Origin: Citrus sinensis
Lineage: Eukaryota; Streptophyta; Magnoliopsida; Sapindales; Rutaceae
Direction: 5' to 3'
Length of the DNA stretch: 64,000 bases
Assembly (NCBI RefSeq): GCF_022201045.2
Contig: NC_068558.1
Coordinates: forward strand, 49,021,501-49,085,500
Positions 1 through 13,490 of this stretch are shown here, one piece after another (position 1 is the stretch's first letter; the number at the start of each line of letters is the position of its first letter). The notes beneath the pieces were generated by a model. It searched no databases. It was given only the letters and a program-made list of their open reading frames with translations, and was not told the DNA's origin. Position numbers and translations under genes: made by a program.

Positions 1-1593
1 TGCTTCTTGTAAAGTCAAAACCCAGTTTCAGAGACGCTGAAACCACAATTTAGGCACAACCCAGATGGCAAAACCAAAAACCCACTAAATAATATCAATC
101 AGCTATCAGTTCCACGCCTTTTTAAGTAAAACCCACCACAAGAAAACACCACTGGAGACTTTCCTTCGGTCAATTCAAAAAACACTTACAAGATCCACCT
201 TCTCGCCTCAAATTGACAAAAGAACTAGAGCATCAGAATCAATGCTGAGGAAATAAGAGAGTAGAGGAGATCAGATCAGCTCAGCTCAGCTCAGCTCAGA
301 TCAGATCAGACCACATGTATTTGATGATATGATTTAATTTCTTTAGGTTTGTCTGTTGATGATAAAAGAATAAGGGCAATAATTACCGACATGTCACGAA
401 TTTTTATTCAAGGCCATAGAATCTGCTGATTATTTTATATAAAATGAGTTTTTTATTGGTTGAATTTTTAATTTTTACAAATGTTATATCGGATTATTTA
501 TTTAGCATTTTTAAAAATTTAATAATAATAATAATAATTTTGCACCGCTGGTGAGATTTAGAGTGAAATAGTCTCTGGTCAGAGAATTCAGCAGTAACAG
601 CTACAGGAGAAGCTTTATGGGGCCAAAGCCAGCCCCCCCCTTACGCCTTTCATCATTCTCTTTGCTCCCCGCCGTAATCATTTCCGTTTGTACTCCCCTT
701 TTTCTCCTTTGTTTCCGTAAGCGGCGCCGTTTTGGTTCTTGCATGTTTTGCTCGGCTCAGCCACTTCACTTTGCATGTGCATGCTGTAGGACCAGTCATG
801 TTGCTTGTTGGTCGAAGCTTTCTTGCACGGTTGCAGTGTTAAGTATTATACAAAAATCATTCCAAAATTCTATATTTAAGGGTACTTTTGTCATTTTAAT
901 AAGAATTAGGGACGGTTAAATTCCTCCTACAACGGTCACGATTCAAATTTATTTATTTTGTTTTTGAATTAAGCATCTAAACTAAGCGAGCATAATATTA
1001 TTTAAAAAATAAATAATAAATCAAACTTCCTATTAATTTTTCAAGTTCCGCACTCATCGTCATGGGCAAAATTAGGGCAATTTGTTATCTTATAATCAGG
1101 GATGGCATAGCAATTAGCAAAGGACCAAGGAGCCATAGATAAGGAGAAGTGAAATGTGAAATTCTAGCCCGATAAATTTTAAGAGACATAAAAACTTGCC
1201 ATGCTTGCCATCTGCCGTACCTGGAATTAGGGACCTATTTGGTATAAGTGCTCGAATTATGCTCTTATTTGAGAAAATGTAAAAATTAATGGATCCAAAT
1301 GTATGAGGGTTACCAACGTTCGGTTGTTGGGTTGTCCAGATGGCAGCAGGCCCTTAAGTTAGTGTCCGCAGGCCTCTTGAGTTCAAACAGGCCTTAAAAA
1401 ATGGGCTCAATTTAGTACTGATGCAGAATTTCAAAAAGAAAAAGATACGTCCAAATATAACAAAATCGTAAAACTAACAGGGTTAAAGCGATAAAAAGAG
1501 AAACTTTTCAAATAAAATTTCTAGGGTTTGAGTCCCAATCTCGCTACGGAGGAGGGAGAGACCTCATTTCGGAGTCCGATACAGAGCATATAA
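1..1593. other. Intergenic region left of the first gene
   Basis: No gene can be supported here. The left 250 bases look like transcribed leader or intron of a gene off the left edge, but no frame confirms it. A pentanucleotide array lies at 271-310 and a short TAA run near 520-537. The open frame at 617-919 has low-complexity composition, no recognisable domain and no splice context, so I do not call it. The last 100 bases before 1594 are probably promoter and leader of the lysine-rich gene. Confidence 0.5.
271..310. repeat. TCAGM pentanucleotide microsatellite
   Basis: Eight consecutive 5-bp units, TCAGA or TCAGC, in the order A-C-C-C-C-A-A-A. It is a simple tandem array, probably polymorphic in length. 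Confidence 0.9.
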
Positions 1594-2227
1594 ATGTCGA
1601 AGAAAAACGATCTAGCTCGCAGGAAAAGACAGCATGAATTCGAGCTTCAAAGTATGTTCATTTTGAATTATTTATCCGTTTATTGTGTTTTTTTTCTTAA
1701 TATCGTTTTTGCTTGTTGTTAATGCAATTTTTGGAATATTAGGAGAGAAGCAAGAGAAAGAAAAGAAAGCCAGAAACCTCCAAGCAAAGAAAAATAAGAT
1801 GAAGGTTACTTTCTTTCTTTCTGGGTTTGCTTTTTTGGCGATCAAAAGTTAAAAATTTTAGCTCAATTTACCTATGTAGTTGTTTTAGTCTCAGTTAAGT
1901 TAGCTTTTCGGATTTGTAATCTTTATGGCTTAGCAGATTGATTAATTACTTGATGATCTATTGATAGGAGTTTAATGGTATATTACAAGATTTGTGGGAC
2001 GATATTTAAGTAGATTTTAACACACACACACAAAATTAACAAAAATAATTTTTTTTTAGTTTTAATGTTGTTGGTTTAATGTTGGGTGTATTTGTGCCTA
2101 GGTTGATGGGAAAGACAAGAAAAAGAAGAAGGGTGCTAGCGGGTTTCAAGTGGGGAAGAAAGTGAAGACCAAATTGACAGCAGTAGCAAAAGCTAAAGCT
2201 GCCCAGGCAATGGAACTCGACAGTTGA
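1594..2227 (+). CDS. Small lysine-rich basic protein (81 aa), function unknown
   Basis: Three exons, 1594-1651, 1743-1804 and 2102-2227, join with consistent phase (58+62+126 nt) into an 81-residue protein ending in MELDS. Introns have GT..AG ends. The protein has no signal peptide or membrane segment. It is almost entirely charged: an N-terminal Lys/Arg/Glu-rich helix (about residues 1-40, starting MSKKNDLARRKRQ), a run of five lysines, then GASGFQVGKKVKTK and an Ala/Lys helix. This composition is typical of small nuclear or nucleolar RNA- or ribosome-assembly proteins, but I do not recognise the family and the location is inference. The ATG was chosen because it is the first in the only frame that splices cleanly. 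An open frame on the opposite strand over exon 3 is its shadow. Real gene: fairly sure; function: unknown. Confidence 0.75.
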
Positions 2228-5200
2228 TCTTCTTATTGAATGTTTCCGGTGCACATGGATAAGTTAACAAGTTTGAAGCATTAGTTTTGAGCTTTATAGG
2301 CTTTGCTTCTTGAATTTTTTTTTTTTTTCATTTTGTAGATTAGAGGGAAAAGTTTATGAGATTTGCTTGCTGCCAGATTACTTTTGAGAATATCTAATCT
2401 GTGTTAGCTGGATTATCTTCAACTTTTTGACAATATACTACTCTTCTTGCGAAACATTTTATCTGGTCCATGAAGGCTGTTGTCTTCACTTTCCTATCTC
2501 ATGTTTTAACACTTTATTGTCCTGCTTAGCACTTTTGTTTCTAACCAATTTGCTTATGTAAATGATTATATGTAAAGTTGGGAAATTTTGGATGTCGTAA
2601 CAACTAGCTTTGCAATATTTTGCATTCTTTGTGTGCTATCTAAAATTTAATTTTTATCAAGTAGCTTATGAAGATATTTATCTATAATCTGAAAGGAAAA
2701 TTTAAATTCTGCAACAACATTCTGCTGTTATGCTTACATAAGTATCTGATTGGTTACAGTTAAGTGACTGGACTGTGAGGGTAATCAAAAATGAAGAACT
2801 GGCAGGCTATGGAATTTTGCAAACATAGTCAGGGTTTTATTGCCTGATTATCTTTAACAGTTGGTGATATGCGTTATCCTTTTGTGACTTAAGTTCAATG
2901 TCTCATCAAGAATTTTATTGTTGTTGTCTTTGATGATTGTTTACCTAGATATCCAGGGGATTAGTGAAGTGCGTACTTGTGCTCCTGCTTTTCAGTTAGG
3001 GTAGAGGGGTAATGCGCAGTTGTCCAGGAGGGAGGAAGAACCTATTGTGCGATATTCTTTTCTTTTAAGAGATCCACACCATGTGATAGTGAGTTCCATA
3101 CGATTGCGTAGCAGAAGTTTTGGAATTATTGAGTTATGGTTAATTGATCATATTACTGGTTCTGTAATTAATGAGATTACCTTGGAGCTTGATTGAGATG
3201 ATATGTATGCTGGGTCGTAATTATATAGAATTAATGACCATGTGGAGATGAAATGTAATAAATCAAATTAGGCAGGTATATAGCGAAAAGGAAGTGAGAA
3301 AGAAGAGGTTACTCATTTGAGCAGATTGGGTTGTCATTATTCATTCTAACAACTAGTCCACAGTTACTGCTGTTTCATCGCCAGGAGGCCAGAACATCCT
3401 AACTTTGACCAGAAGTTGAATTAACCTTCCAAAGGCTATGTAAGAGTTGCACCGAACGGCATGTCATCGGACGAGCTGTTGTGGGTAAACAAAAACCACG
3501 CATCTGATGGAGTGGTTTAGAGATTCCCCTACGGCTGACCTGGGTACCATCTTTCTATCTGTAGTAAAGGATAATGGTGTCACGTGTCTTTGCATTACGT
3601 GGAAGCGTTTGCAGCATTCATGTTGCATGGTTCTGCAGCTTGATCAGAGTTATTTAGAGTGCCGACATTAAAAAGAAACAAGTAGAGGTTCTTAGTCAAA
3701 AGCAAAACTTGTTTTATTCTTGAAAACACAGTTTCACCCAAATCCTACAATTTTATTCTTCAACAGAAATAAATAGGTTGAGGGTCGGTTCCACCCACCA
3801 ACATAATCTTTGCTTTTCAACTCAAATGTCCTTCTCTCTTTCCCTTTTCTTATTCCCTTTTCCCACTTGTAGGTCTGCTGAATGGAATTTCATCAACGTA
3901 GATGTGTTCAGTCCAACAATTTGACTTTTCCTTTACAATAATAATCAAAGGGACTGTTCGTTTGCCTCTAATGTCTCGAATGCGTATTTGAATTCAACCC
4001 AATTTGATTTATCCAATCGTTACCTCGAAGCTATACTTGATGTGACGACGCTGAATCCTCTCTGCTCTTGCGAGAGAGAGAGAGAGAGAAAGAGGGAGGG
4101 AGAGGGAGGTTCAGTCCGACGAGTTACTTCGTCGAGGAATCAATCATTCACCGGATTCGATAAGACCGATCTCCACCATTCCTGGACTAAAGGTACTCAT
4201 TTATTTGTTTGTTTATCGTTTAATAATGGTATGTATATTTCTACGTGTGTGTTTTATAGGTTCAAGCGACGAGGAGTCTGCAAGGAAGTTGATATATTAT
4301 ATTGACTTTATCATTGATGCCATTCTAATGATAATTGATTGCTTTGGGGGGGATGAAATAATAAATCTAATGAATATATTATTAATTTCTGTGGATTCTC
4401 CCCTGACTGTGTGCGTCGGCATTGGATTGCCAACTAAAAATATTGAAAAGAAAAATCATCAAAGTATAAAAATATATATATCTGACTCAAGGAGGGAAAG
4501 TTCATGATAGGACAAAGTCCAAGGCACTTCCATTTTTGGAATTGATGATCCCATATATCATGCATTGCCACAAACAAGATCATTATTTTCTTTTATCGGT
4601 AAACAACAATAATAGTTATAATATCAAGAGTAATCATTCACAAAATGTTATAAATATATCAACCTACTTTCCAAAACAATCTTGTACTCTCTCTATTATA
4701 TTATTTTTATTTGTTTTTAGTGGCCAAAAGTCGGCCTTTGACCAATGGGTGGAAAAAAATAATAAATAAACACATTTTTTTCGATATGTAAATTAAAAAA
4801 AAAAGTAAAACATATTAAAAACGCTTAAAAGGACTAAATTTTGTAGTTTGACTAGCTTCACTTCATTAAAAATTAAAAAAAAAATTAAATATGTTCTTTT
4901 AAATTGCAATGAGTGTGACTAAATTTATGGACTTAATTTTTATTTTACTAAAAAAGTTTTGTTGGCAAAAATTAATTGATTCACGGTCACGGGTGGGGTC
5001 AGTTTAGATTTTGAAGTTCGAACATGGGGAGATGATATCATTCCACGGTAACAACCAACAAATAAAAAATACACTCAAACGAAGCTTTCTACCTCTCTCT
5101 CTCTCTACCCAGTGGGCTGATGAACTCCACGCGACTCATTAGCGAGTTATGTCACGCCACTCATCACCATACTTTATTACCATGAATAATAATAAAAAGA

Positions 5201-6277
5201 AAGTAACTTATCAGCTTGTCCCCTCCTCCCCTGCCTTGTCAATTATTTTTTTAGCCCCTCAGTCAGCGTAGGTGGACTGGCTTTTTTGCGCCGACGCTCA
5301 CTTAAATTCAAGTTAGAATAAGAAGAGTGAACTCTGCTACGATGTATTTTTACGTGCTTAATTGAAATTATAAGAATTCTTTATGCCCCTATATGGTTAA
5401 GAAAGAAACTAACTGTTTTCCAAAACAAAATAAAATAAAATTGAGCCACCTAAGTAAATGAGGTACAAAATATATTTTTCCCTCGCACGTAAAACTAGCA
5501 ATCAAAGGGGTATTTAATACTTTTCACTAGAGAGGAAAGGGTATAAAAGGGTTATTAGTAATGGTGGCTTATTCTTTAAAGTTTGTTTACTAGTTGTGGA
5601 AAATTTTGTTTACTGAGGTCTAGATCTAGCCCAATGTTACTATTGGTCATGCGATTTTTTTTTTCTAAAATTATTTTAGGGAGGAGGAAGAGGATAGGAT
5701 TACTTTGAGGAACTAACATGAGTGTTATTAATAAAAGAGTAATTTTAATATTTTGATTAATGGGTCATTTAGAATAGGGGTTTTATGAGATTAGTGAAGG
5801 GGTGCTAATCATGCCACTCTAATAAGAAGCTAATGGTGGCGTTTTAGTGAATAAGCTTTTTGTTTTCACTACCTTTTTTTTTGAAATTTTTTTTAAGAAA
5901 AATGAAATATCATAATACTATTGTCCAAATCTAACATGAACCTTCAATATTATTGAGAGTTTGACTTAAGTTTTTAATGAAAAAAATACATTTATATTTC
6001 TTATAAATTGGGAACACACGTGTCTTGTGTATATTAATAAGTGAATATGTGTGTGGTTCCAAAAAACGGTGATTGTAAATATTAATAATATACTTACAAA
6101 AAAAAAAAAGGATTTTTCAAATATCAGAAACTTGGTTTATAGCCATTATTTTACAAAGAATGTATTATGAAACATATAATGCTACAATATCAAATAACAT
6201 ACATAGGGCGCATTTTGGTATTGATGAATTGATTTCAACTACGTCAAATAGAATATGATAGAATAAGATCATATTAA
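2228..6277. other. Long intergenic region, AT-rich
   Basis: The first 200 bases are the likely 3' UTR of the lysine-rich gene. After that I see no frame with a recognisable domain or splice pattern. There are simple repeats: a GA run at 4072-4089, a CT run near 5093-5106, and several poly-A and poly-T tracts. The open frames at 3988-4769 are compositionally random and cross a microsatellite. From about 5400 rightward the DNA is very AT-rich and reads as transposon debris. Confidence 0.5.
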
Positions 6278-6905
6278 GGTGGCGTTTGTTTTTTAACTTA
6301 ATGACTTAAAGTGATTTAACTTAATTAATTAAGTTAATTAGAGGTGTTTGTTTTTATAACTTAATGAGATTTTTTAGATAACTTTGACTTAATAAAATAA
6401 GCTAATTTTTTTGGCTTTTTACTTAATGGAGAAATCTGAATTAAGTCAATTACTTGCTAATGTAAAAAAAAAAAAAAATTCTTGTTTTATAATTTATTTT
6501 TCATGTCTATCCCAAAACTCACCCATAGATATTTACCCCACATAAAAATATCCCTGTTTTTTCTTTCTTATATTATATAGGATAAAATTTGAAATTTATG
6601 GTATTTTATATATTAAAATTCTAAAATAATTATGTATTCACTTGAATATAATTTTACTTATAAATGTTAAAATATTGTAGTATTTAATATATTATTTATT
6701 TGACATTCAAATTTAATAAGGATACAAATGTAAAAGTACATATTTTCAGCTTTTTAAGTTAAAAAAAACAAACAACTTATATACTTATTTTCTGAGATTC
6801 AGACGAAAAAACAAACGTATTATTCAGATTCAGACATTCAAACCTATTCAGAATTCAGACTAATTCAGGTCTATTAAGATTTCAAACAAAAAAACAAACG
6901 CCACC
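6278..6905. mobile_element. MITE with PIF/Harbinger (Tourist)-like features
   Basis: The left end GGTGGCGTTTGTTTTTT (from 6278) is matched by its inverted copy AAAAAACAAACGCCACC ending at 6905. The trinucleotide TAA directly precedes the left end (6275-6277) and directly follows the right end (6906-6908), as expected for the 3-bp TWA target duplication of PIF/Harbinger elements. The 628-bp interior is AT-rich and has no transposase frame, so the element is non-autonomous. Motifs like ACAAACG recur inside the right half. Family assignment rests on TSD length and sequence only. Confidence 0.7.
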
Positions 6906-7229
6906 TAAATTTGATTATTTTTAATGTTATTCTATCTTATGTTAAATAATTTAAAAAATAAACTAAATGTTATAATTTATTTTTTAGTCTCTTACATTCC
7001 CTAAAATTTGAACCCAAGTGATCAGTCAAATAAGATTACTTAAAAATTATTCGAGCAAGTACTTAAGGCATTAAATGTTATATACTTAGATAACCACTAA
7101 TTTAATTATATGAATCATGCTCGGGTTCAAGGCTTTTTGAACTAAAAATAAAGTTGCACAGCATCGTTAAGCTCTGATTTTAGTTCAAATTCAAATATTT
7201 GTAAAATCTAGAAGTTCGGACCTAAGAAC

Positions 7230-8098
7230 TAGGGATGGCAATTGTACCCGCAAATCTGCCCAAACCCACCCGCCAAAACCCACCCGTTGCGGGTAATTTT
7301 ACCCGTTGCGGGCGGGTTTAGTATTATAAATTAAAACCCGCACATAGATGCGGGTGGGTTTGGTATTAACCTTATATCCGGTAGATACCCGCATGGATAT
7401 CCACCAAACCCGCAATATTTTTTTCAAATATTTTTAATTTAATTTTAATCTAAAAATGTATAAAGAAAATAATGTCATTAATTAAATTACCAAATAGCCA
7501 AAGGCTCAAAGTTGTGTATGTGTGTATGTGGCCTATATCCTATTCTAAAGTCATAATCTAAAGAAAACTAAAGGCATTTTCCTTCGAATTAGTATTTGAA
7601 AATATTAATCTTAATTATTATTATAGGCATTGTGTTGGATGGGTGCTTATGGTGGTGAATGAAATGAATATCTTCTCTTGGAGCTTATTTTAAATGATAA
7701 TATGAAATGTAATTATTATTTTTAGATACTAGTTTGTGTTTTTTAAATGGATTTGTGTAATTTATACTTAAATTTGAGAATTTGTGTTGAATTGATGTGG
7801 AAATTTTAATTTTTCATTTACATTATTTAAATATAAAATTGAGTATGTTATATGGAATTTGAGGTTATTATTATAAATTTATATATTAAACATTTGTGAT
7901 TTTAAATACGGAAACCCGCAAAAAATCCGCCGGATACCATTGCGGGTTTGGTAATTGTTAAAACCCGCTGCGGGTGGGTTTTTGTAAAAAAATTAAAACT
8001 TACTGCGGGTTGCGGGTGAGTTTGGTAATTTAAATTTTGTACGGGTTTGAGTTTGGTAATGGCAAACCCGCTGCGGGCGGTGCCCATTGCCATCCCTA
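7230..8098. mobile_element. Non-autonomous hAT-type element, copy 1
   Basis: The ends are TAGGGATGGCAAT (7230-7242) and ATTGCCATCCCTA (8086-8098), a perfect 13-bp inverted pair. The 8-bp sequence CTAAGAAC flanks it exactly on both sides (7222-7229 and 8099-8106), the target duplication size of hAT transposons. The 869-bp interior has no transposase. About 150 bp next to each end is packed with GCGGGT/ACCCGC motifs in both orientations, probably transposase-binding sites; the centre is plain AT-rich DNA. The identical target duplication suggests a fairly young insertion. Open frames over the GC-rich arms are artefacts of these repeats. Confidence 0.9.
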
Positions 8099-8106
8099 CT
8101 AAGAAC

Positions 8107-9917
8107 CACTATTAATTGAATTATTTCAAATGAAAATTAATTAAATATTTAAATATTTTCATTTTACTAACTTTCAATAAAATAATTAGACATATTTTAC
8201 AGTATAGTAACATTATTTTATGCTAGATCTATAGAAACAGACTTGATCGATTTTTTTTTTTAATTTTTACAAATTTCTTTAAAAAAAAAGTAGAATTTGA
8301 TTAATTTAATTTTATAAACGGAGGAAAGATAGCACGCGTCGGTGAGCAGCGCGTCGCATTAGATACTTGGATTGATAACGATGACGTATCCGCTGAAACA
8401 GATGCAGTCAGAGGTGTGCCATTTAATATTAATTTAATTTCCAAAAATCTAATTCCAAACAAGAAACAGAAAAAAAAAAAGAAAAAAAAAAGGGGGGGTT
8501 ATCCAAAAGAATAAGCGATTTCTTCTGTTGTAATTTTTGTTTGTTTCTGAATCTGCCATTCACACAAAACCCAGTAAAGCGCTAGCGTTAGCAGAAGCAT
8601 CATCACTCACTCAACAGAAGAATAGGTAGATATAAAGATAAACAACTTTATTGGTTTTGAAGACTCTTGAGAAAGACCCAGATTATTATTATTGCCATTA
8701 CCATTGCCATTGCCTTCCGATAAGGACTGGTCTCAAAAAGCGCTTTTTGTAGTTAGTAACAATAATACTTTGCCTTTGCATCTGCCTGCCTCTTCAGTCT
8801 CCACACAAATATGACCTCCTCCCCCTCCTCTTCCTCCTTACACTTGTCAGTCAGCTTGTTTTTCCCACTAAAACTGTTCGACCTTTAAGCCTCTCCATCC
8901 ACTCATCCCTTCTCTTCTCTACCTTGTGAGTTGTGACCGGAAACGCGTTCGACCGTTGACTCACTTCACTAATGTGAGTAAATTCTCTATCTTTTACTTT
9001 CTAAACTTGTTGCCCACTTGGTTTTGGAGAGACCATTTAAAGGAAAAAATAAATAATAAAAATGTTATCTTTGCTGTCTGTTGTTGGGTTTCTTTGATGT
9101 TATCTGTGAGAACTGGGTTTGTGCTATTGTATGGCGTTTACTTGGGTTTTTGTTGCCAAGGAACATGCTTGGTGTTTAAGGCTTTATCAATTATCGTGAG
9201 TTGGTGAGAGAGTGGACCAGTTTCAACCTTTCTGGTCTTTGTCTTCAAGATTAAGCCTTTTTCCTTGTTTCTTCTAGTTGGTAAGCTGTAAAATAGCCCT
9301 GCATTTTGTCTTTTCTTTTAGGTTCTTGGCTTTAGATTTGAATTCTTTTCCTCTCTTTCTTTGTTAATGTTCAGGGATCTTTTCTTATTTTCTGTTATCT
9401 AATCATGTTTTGCTTCCTTTTCCTTTGGGTTGTTTAGTTCTTTCTTGTTTGGAACTTTGAAGAGGCTTTGAATCTGGGCTTGCTTTCCTTCTTGATTCTA
9501 GCGATTTCACGTATAACTTTGACTGCATTCTTATGGGTACTGTTCTGTTTCTTTGTCAAAGTAATGTGCCTGCTTTGAGCTTTCTTGTCCGGAGTGGTAT
9601 CACAATGAGTTTTTTACATGTGTGAACATTGGCGGTGTTGGATCATAATTATTTGTAATGTCATGCATGTCTTGCATGTGACCCTTTTTCATGTTGGTTT
9701 TAAGAATCTAAGATTCATACCCTCTGTGGTAAGCCTTGTTTTCGTTGGTCACAAATTTGAAGTCCAATAGAATTTTCATTGTTCTGACTTCTTCAATTTT
9801 TGAAGTATTTTTCTTATTTTGAACACTGGAGCCAGTAAAGAAGTACCTTAGTTTTGCAATTAATTGTGTGTGAGTTGATTCAGAGTAATTTAAGTTTAGG
9901 TTTTTCAAAGTAAATGC
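8107..9917 (+). other. AHL upstream region with probable leader intron
   Basis: About 8107-8500 is AT-rich intergenic DNA. From about 8520 the sequence becomes pyrimidine-rich, as in a plant 5' leader. A good donor (GTGAGT) at 8974 and an acceptor (TTTAG) ending at 9899 would remove a 926-base intron just before the AHL start at 9918. This leader intron is inferred from splice sites only. Confidence 0.45.
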
Positions 9918-12900
9918 ATGGATCGAAGGGATGGTCTGGCGTTACCTGGGTCAGCTTCTTTCTATATGCAACGAGGAATGACTGGTTCTGGGTCGGGAAC
10001 ACAGCCTAGTCTTCATGGATCTCCAGGCATTCATCCACTATCTAATCCAAGTCTACAGTTTCAATCAAATATCGGAGGCTCTACTATTGGATCAACATTA
10101 TCTGTAGACCCTTCAAGTGCAATTTCTCCTCATGGTGTCAATGTTACTGCATCTGCTTCAATGCCACAAAGCGAGCCTGTTAAACGGAAGAGAGGAAGGC
10201 CCCGGAAATATGGGCCTGATGGATCCGTGTCATTGGCATTGTCTCCCTCCGTGTCTACTCATCCAGGGACCATATCACCAACTCAGAAGCGAGGAAGAGG
10301 ACGGCCACCAGGAACTGGAAGGAAACAACAAGTATCTTCTCTTGGTAAGAATTCTTGGCATATTTTGTTTCTGCTGAGGTCACACTGACTGTGATGAATG
10401 TAGGACTTATAGCTCGTTAACCTGTTTGAGCCAGATTCTGATTCACCTCAGATAAGGACTGATAAACTAGCAATTAAGCAATCCAGTGAAGAGGGAAAAC
10501 AGGTTAATTTGACAATATAAAAGATGCCTTATAATTTTCCCATTGGTCTAGTTAAAGAATATCACAAGCCATTTATAGTTTTGGTAAAGATATTATTCTA
10601 TTTGGTAAAGATAATGCATCAACATTTAAATGACAGAGAATGGATGAAACAAATAATTTGTCTTCTTATTTTTGTCATGTATATTGAATTTATAACAGTG
10701 TACATTTAAGGTATGGTTAAGTTTTAAACTTGCTATTTGTCCCTGATGTTTGAAAGTTCAATATGTTGGGATTCAAATGTATCTGTCTTGACTTCGAAAA
10801 CCTCAGAAGTGAAAAATCGTTTGTTGGCAGACAGCTGTTTATGGGAGATTTAGTCAGAAAGGAACAAGAGTGGGTGTCTTTTTTTTTGGGGGGGGGGGGG
10901 GAGGGGATTGATGTACTAGTTTTGAGATTGTTTTCTTGCTGGAAAATGCAGGGCATATAAAGTGAAACTTCTTGAAATCCCTAGTTAATTGTTTGCTTCT
11001 AAAATCTCTGTTAAGAAACAATAATAGCATCCACAAGAACCAAAATTCTCAGGTTTATGACCTTCTTCATCATACTGTATGAAGCCACCAGCAAAAATCA
11101 TATTTATTAGATTTGTTGCTAAAATATATTATCCACGGATGTATACCAAAGCATTATTTTACTGCAATTAAACCTTCACAAGCTTGTTATTTGATTTCTT
11201 TAGCTACTTAAATTCTAATTATGAGCAGCCCCATCAATGAGAGAATTACTCTGCCTTTTGGAGCAAGGTTGGGTGTTATGTTTGTGCATAGGATTATAAT
11301 TTGTTTCGATGATTTTGCTGATTTTAAATTGTTTTGCTAGGTGAATCGCTCTCTGGTTCAGCTGGGATGGGATTTACTCCACATGTCATCACTGTTGCAG
11401 TAGGGGAAGTATGTCACTTTTTCTTAATTTCTTACTGTATAATACTGGGAACAAAGACCCTCTTTTGACACGCCTTGGTGGCCAAGATACAGTACCTAGG
11501 CTGGATGTCAACAATATGTTTGCTTCTCGATTCTGATCTATTTTCTACTTGCAGAAAACTGATATAAATACACTTAAATAAACTCCAATCAAGAAAGATT
11601 AGTATGTGCTCTTGGCCTTGTGTCATTTTGATTTTACTTTTTATTCAGGCTCTATCCTTCCATAGAGACCCAAGGCTTAGAATTTGGATGCAATACATAG
11701 GAATTGGAAAAATAAAATAACAAGGCCTGGTTTGATGTGCTTTTCGCATCCTTTCACACCTTGTACGAGATGATTATTCTCTGCATTATCATTTGGTTCA
11801 CTGAACTGCCATTTCTTTAATTGAGAAGAGCTTAAATGTGCTTAAAATATTACAGTTCTATTTCTCTTATTAAAGTTGTTGGAATACTTTCAAAGAATTT
11901 TTTTTTTTTCCTTGTCTCTAGTTTTTTGAGGCAACGTTTTTCAATCCGTTACTATATCTTTTGGCAGGTTATGTGATTTTTGGAAGAAATTACTGTGTCT
12001 TGAAACTGCTTAATATTTCATGTAGGACATTGCGATGAAATTATTGTCATTTTCACAACAAGGCCCAAGAGCAATATGTGTCTTGTCGGCCAATGGTGCC
12101 ATCTCTACTGCAACTCTTCGTCAGCCGTCATCTTCTGGTGGCTCTGTTACATACGAGGTCTGAGTGCTTGAATTTGTTTTTTCAATTTTTTTCCTTGCCA
12201 GTTTTACCTGCAGATGATGCTTGATAATTTCTGGAGAAGATTGCCTGCTTTTAGTTTAAAAGTAATTGTTCTTTGATATCGGCACTAACATTGAGGTGTC
12301 TGAACATAAGCTTGGACATTTAGCTTCTCAGGTCTTAAGCTTGCGACTGCAGTATGATATTTGAGTTGAGTCTTTGTGTCTTTGGAGTTAACTATTAATG
12401 TCCTTAATGTTCATTTACCTCAAATTCAGAATTATTTGATTAAAGAAAATGACAATGATCTTGTTAAGTTTTAACTAATTTGCTTCTGGAATCTCTCCAG
12501 TGCCCATTTCTGGAAGTATACGGCTGAATGTTGAGATCTTGGTTCATTAGTCCCATGTTAATATTTTTCCTCCCCAACGAGTAACGACTTGCATAATAGT
12601 GCAACCAACACATGAACATACACAGTAGTAATGGTTCTGTTATTCGTATGTTTTTCAAACTTCAACCTCTTTATGAGTGTTAACTTGTTTTTGTATTTAG
12701 ATACAACTTGTTTGCTTTGAAGCTTCCATCTTTCACATGATTCATAGAAGAGAAGCTAACTTTATTGGTGCATTCTGATTTCCATAGGGGCGTTTTGAGA
12801 TATTGTGCCTTTCGGGCTCTTACCTGCTCAGCGGTAATGGTGGTTCCCGCAATCGATCTGGTGGTCTGAGTGTCTCCCTTGCTAGTCCGGATGGACGTGT

Positions 12901-13490
12901 CATCGGTGGAGGAGTTGGGGGAATGCTTATTGCTGCAAACAATGTTCAGGTAACTTTTAGATTGTGTTTGTCTTCGTAATAAGCTTTGCTTCCCTCTTAA
13001 ATTTTCCGATTCTTTAAATTAGAACTTTATTTATTTTCATGTTGACACCATTATGTAGATCTACTGCTAGGATTTCAATGAGATTTTCTAGGTAAAATTA
13101 CCATTAAGGGAAAGGTGTTTAAACTATTTCAACTCCTGTGCTTCTTGGTCTGTGGTAGTTAGACATGTCATTTTAATAAATGGGCTATTCTTGTGAGGTA
13201 TCGGCGATTGCATCCTTTCCTTCATAGGCTGAGATGAATAATGGATGCTGCAGGTAATTGTGGGGAGTTTCTTGTGGGGAGGTCCAAAGATGAAAAATAA
13301 GAAGGGGGAAGCTTCAGAAGGCGTTAGAGACTCAGAACATCAGTCGGTCGAAAACCCAGTTACTCCAACTACTGCTCCATCGAGTCAAAATCTCACTCCA
13401 ACCTCTTCAGTAGGTGGCGTATGGGCTGGTTCTCGGCAAATGGATATGATGCGCAATGCTCACGTTGACATTGATTTAATGCGTGGTTGA
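9918..13490 (+). CDS. AT-hook motif nuclear-localised (AHL) protein, two AT-hooks plus PPC domain
   Basis: Five coding exons, 9918-10344, 11341-11408, 12026-12157, 12788-12949 and 13254-13490, give 341 residues with consistent phases. The N-terminal 90 residues are Ser/Gly/Pro-rich. AT-hook 1 (KRGRPRKYG, about 91-99) and AT-hook 2 (KRGRGRPPGTGRK, about 124-136) bind the minor groove of AT-rich DNA. A PPC/DUF296 domain follows (about 150-275), with the conserved GRFEILCLSGS strand and a Gly-rich GRVIGGGVGGML segment that mediates trimerisation and partner binding in this family. Two hooks plus PPC and the presence of introns fit the intron-bearing clade of AHLs, not the single-hook, intronless clade. 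These proteins act in the nucleus as chromatin-associated regulators of growth and flowering. The first ATG, at 9914, is in a different frame, so 9918 is the start. Intron 1 contains a long T/G homopolymer run near 10880-10912. Confidence 0.93.

Noticed and set aside
617-919. A 100-residue open frame on the plus strand
   Set aside because: Low-complexity, no domain, no splice or conservation evidence; not called a gene.
3988-4769. Three overlapping open frames
   Set aside because: They cross a GA microsatellite and AT-rich DNA, with no recognisable protein features.
7902-8093. A minus-strand frame rich in Thr/Pro
   Set aside because: It is a reading of the GCGGGT subterminal repeats of a hAT-type element, as is the frame at 48117-48299.
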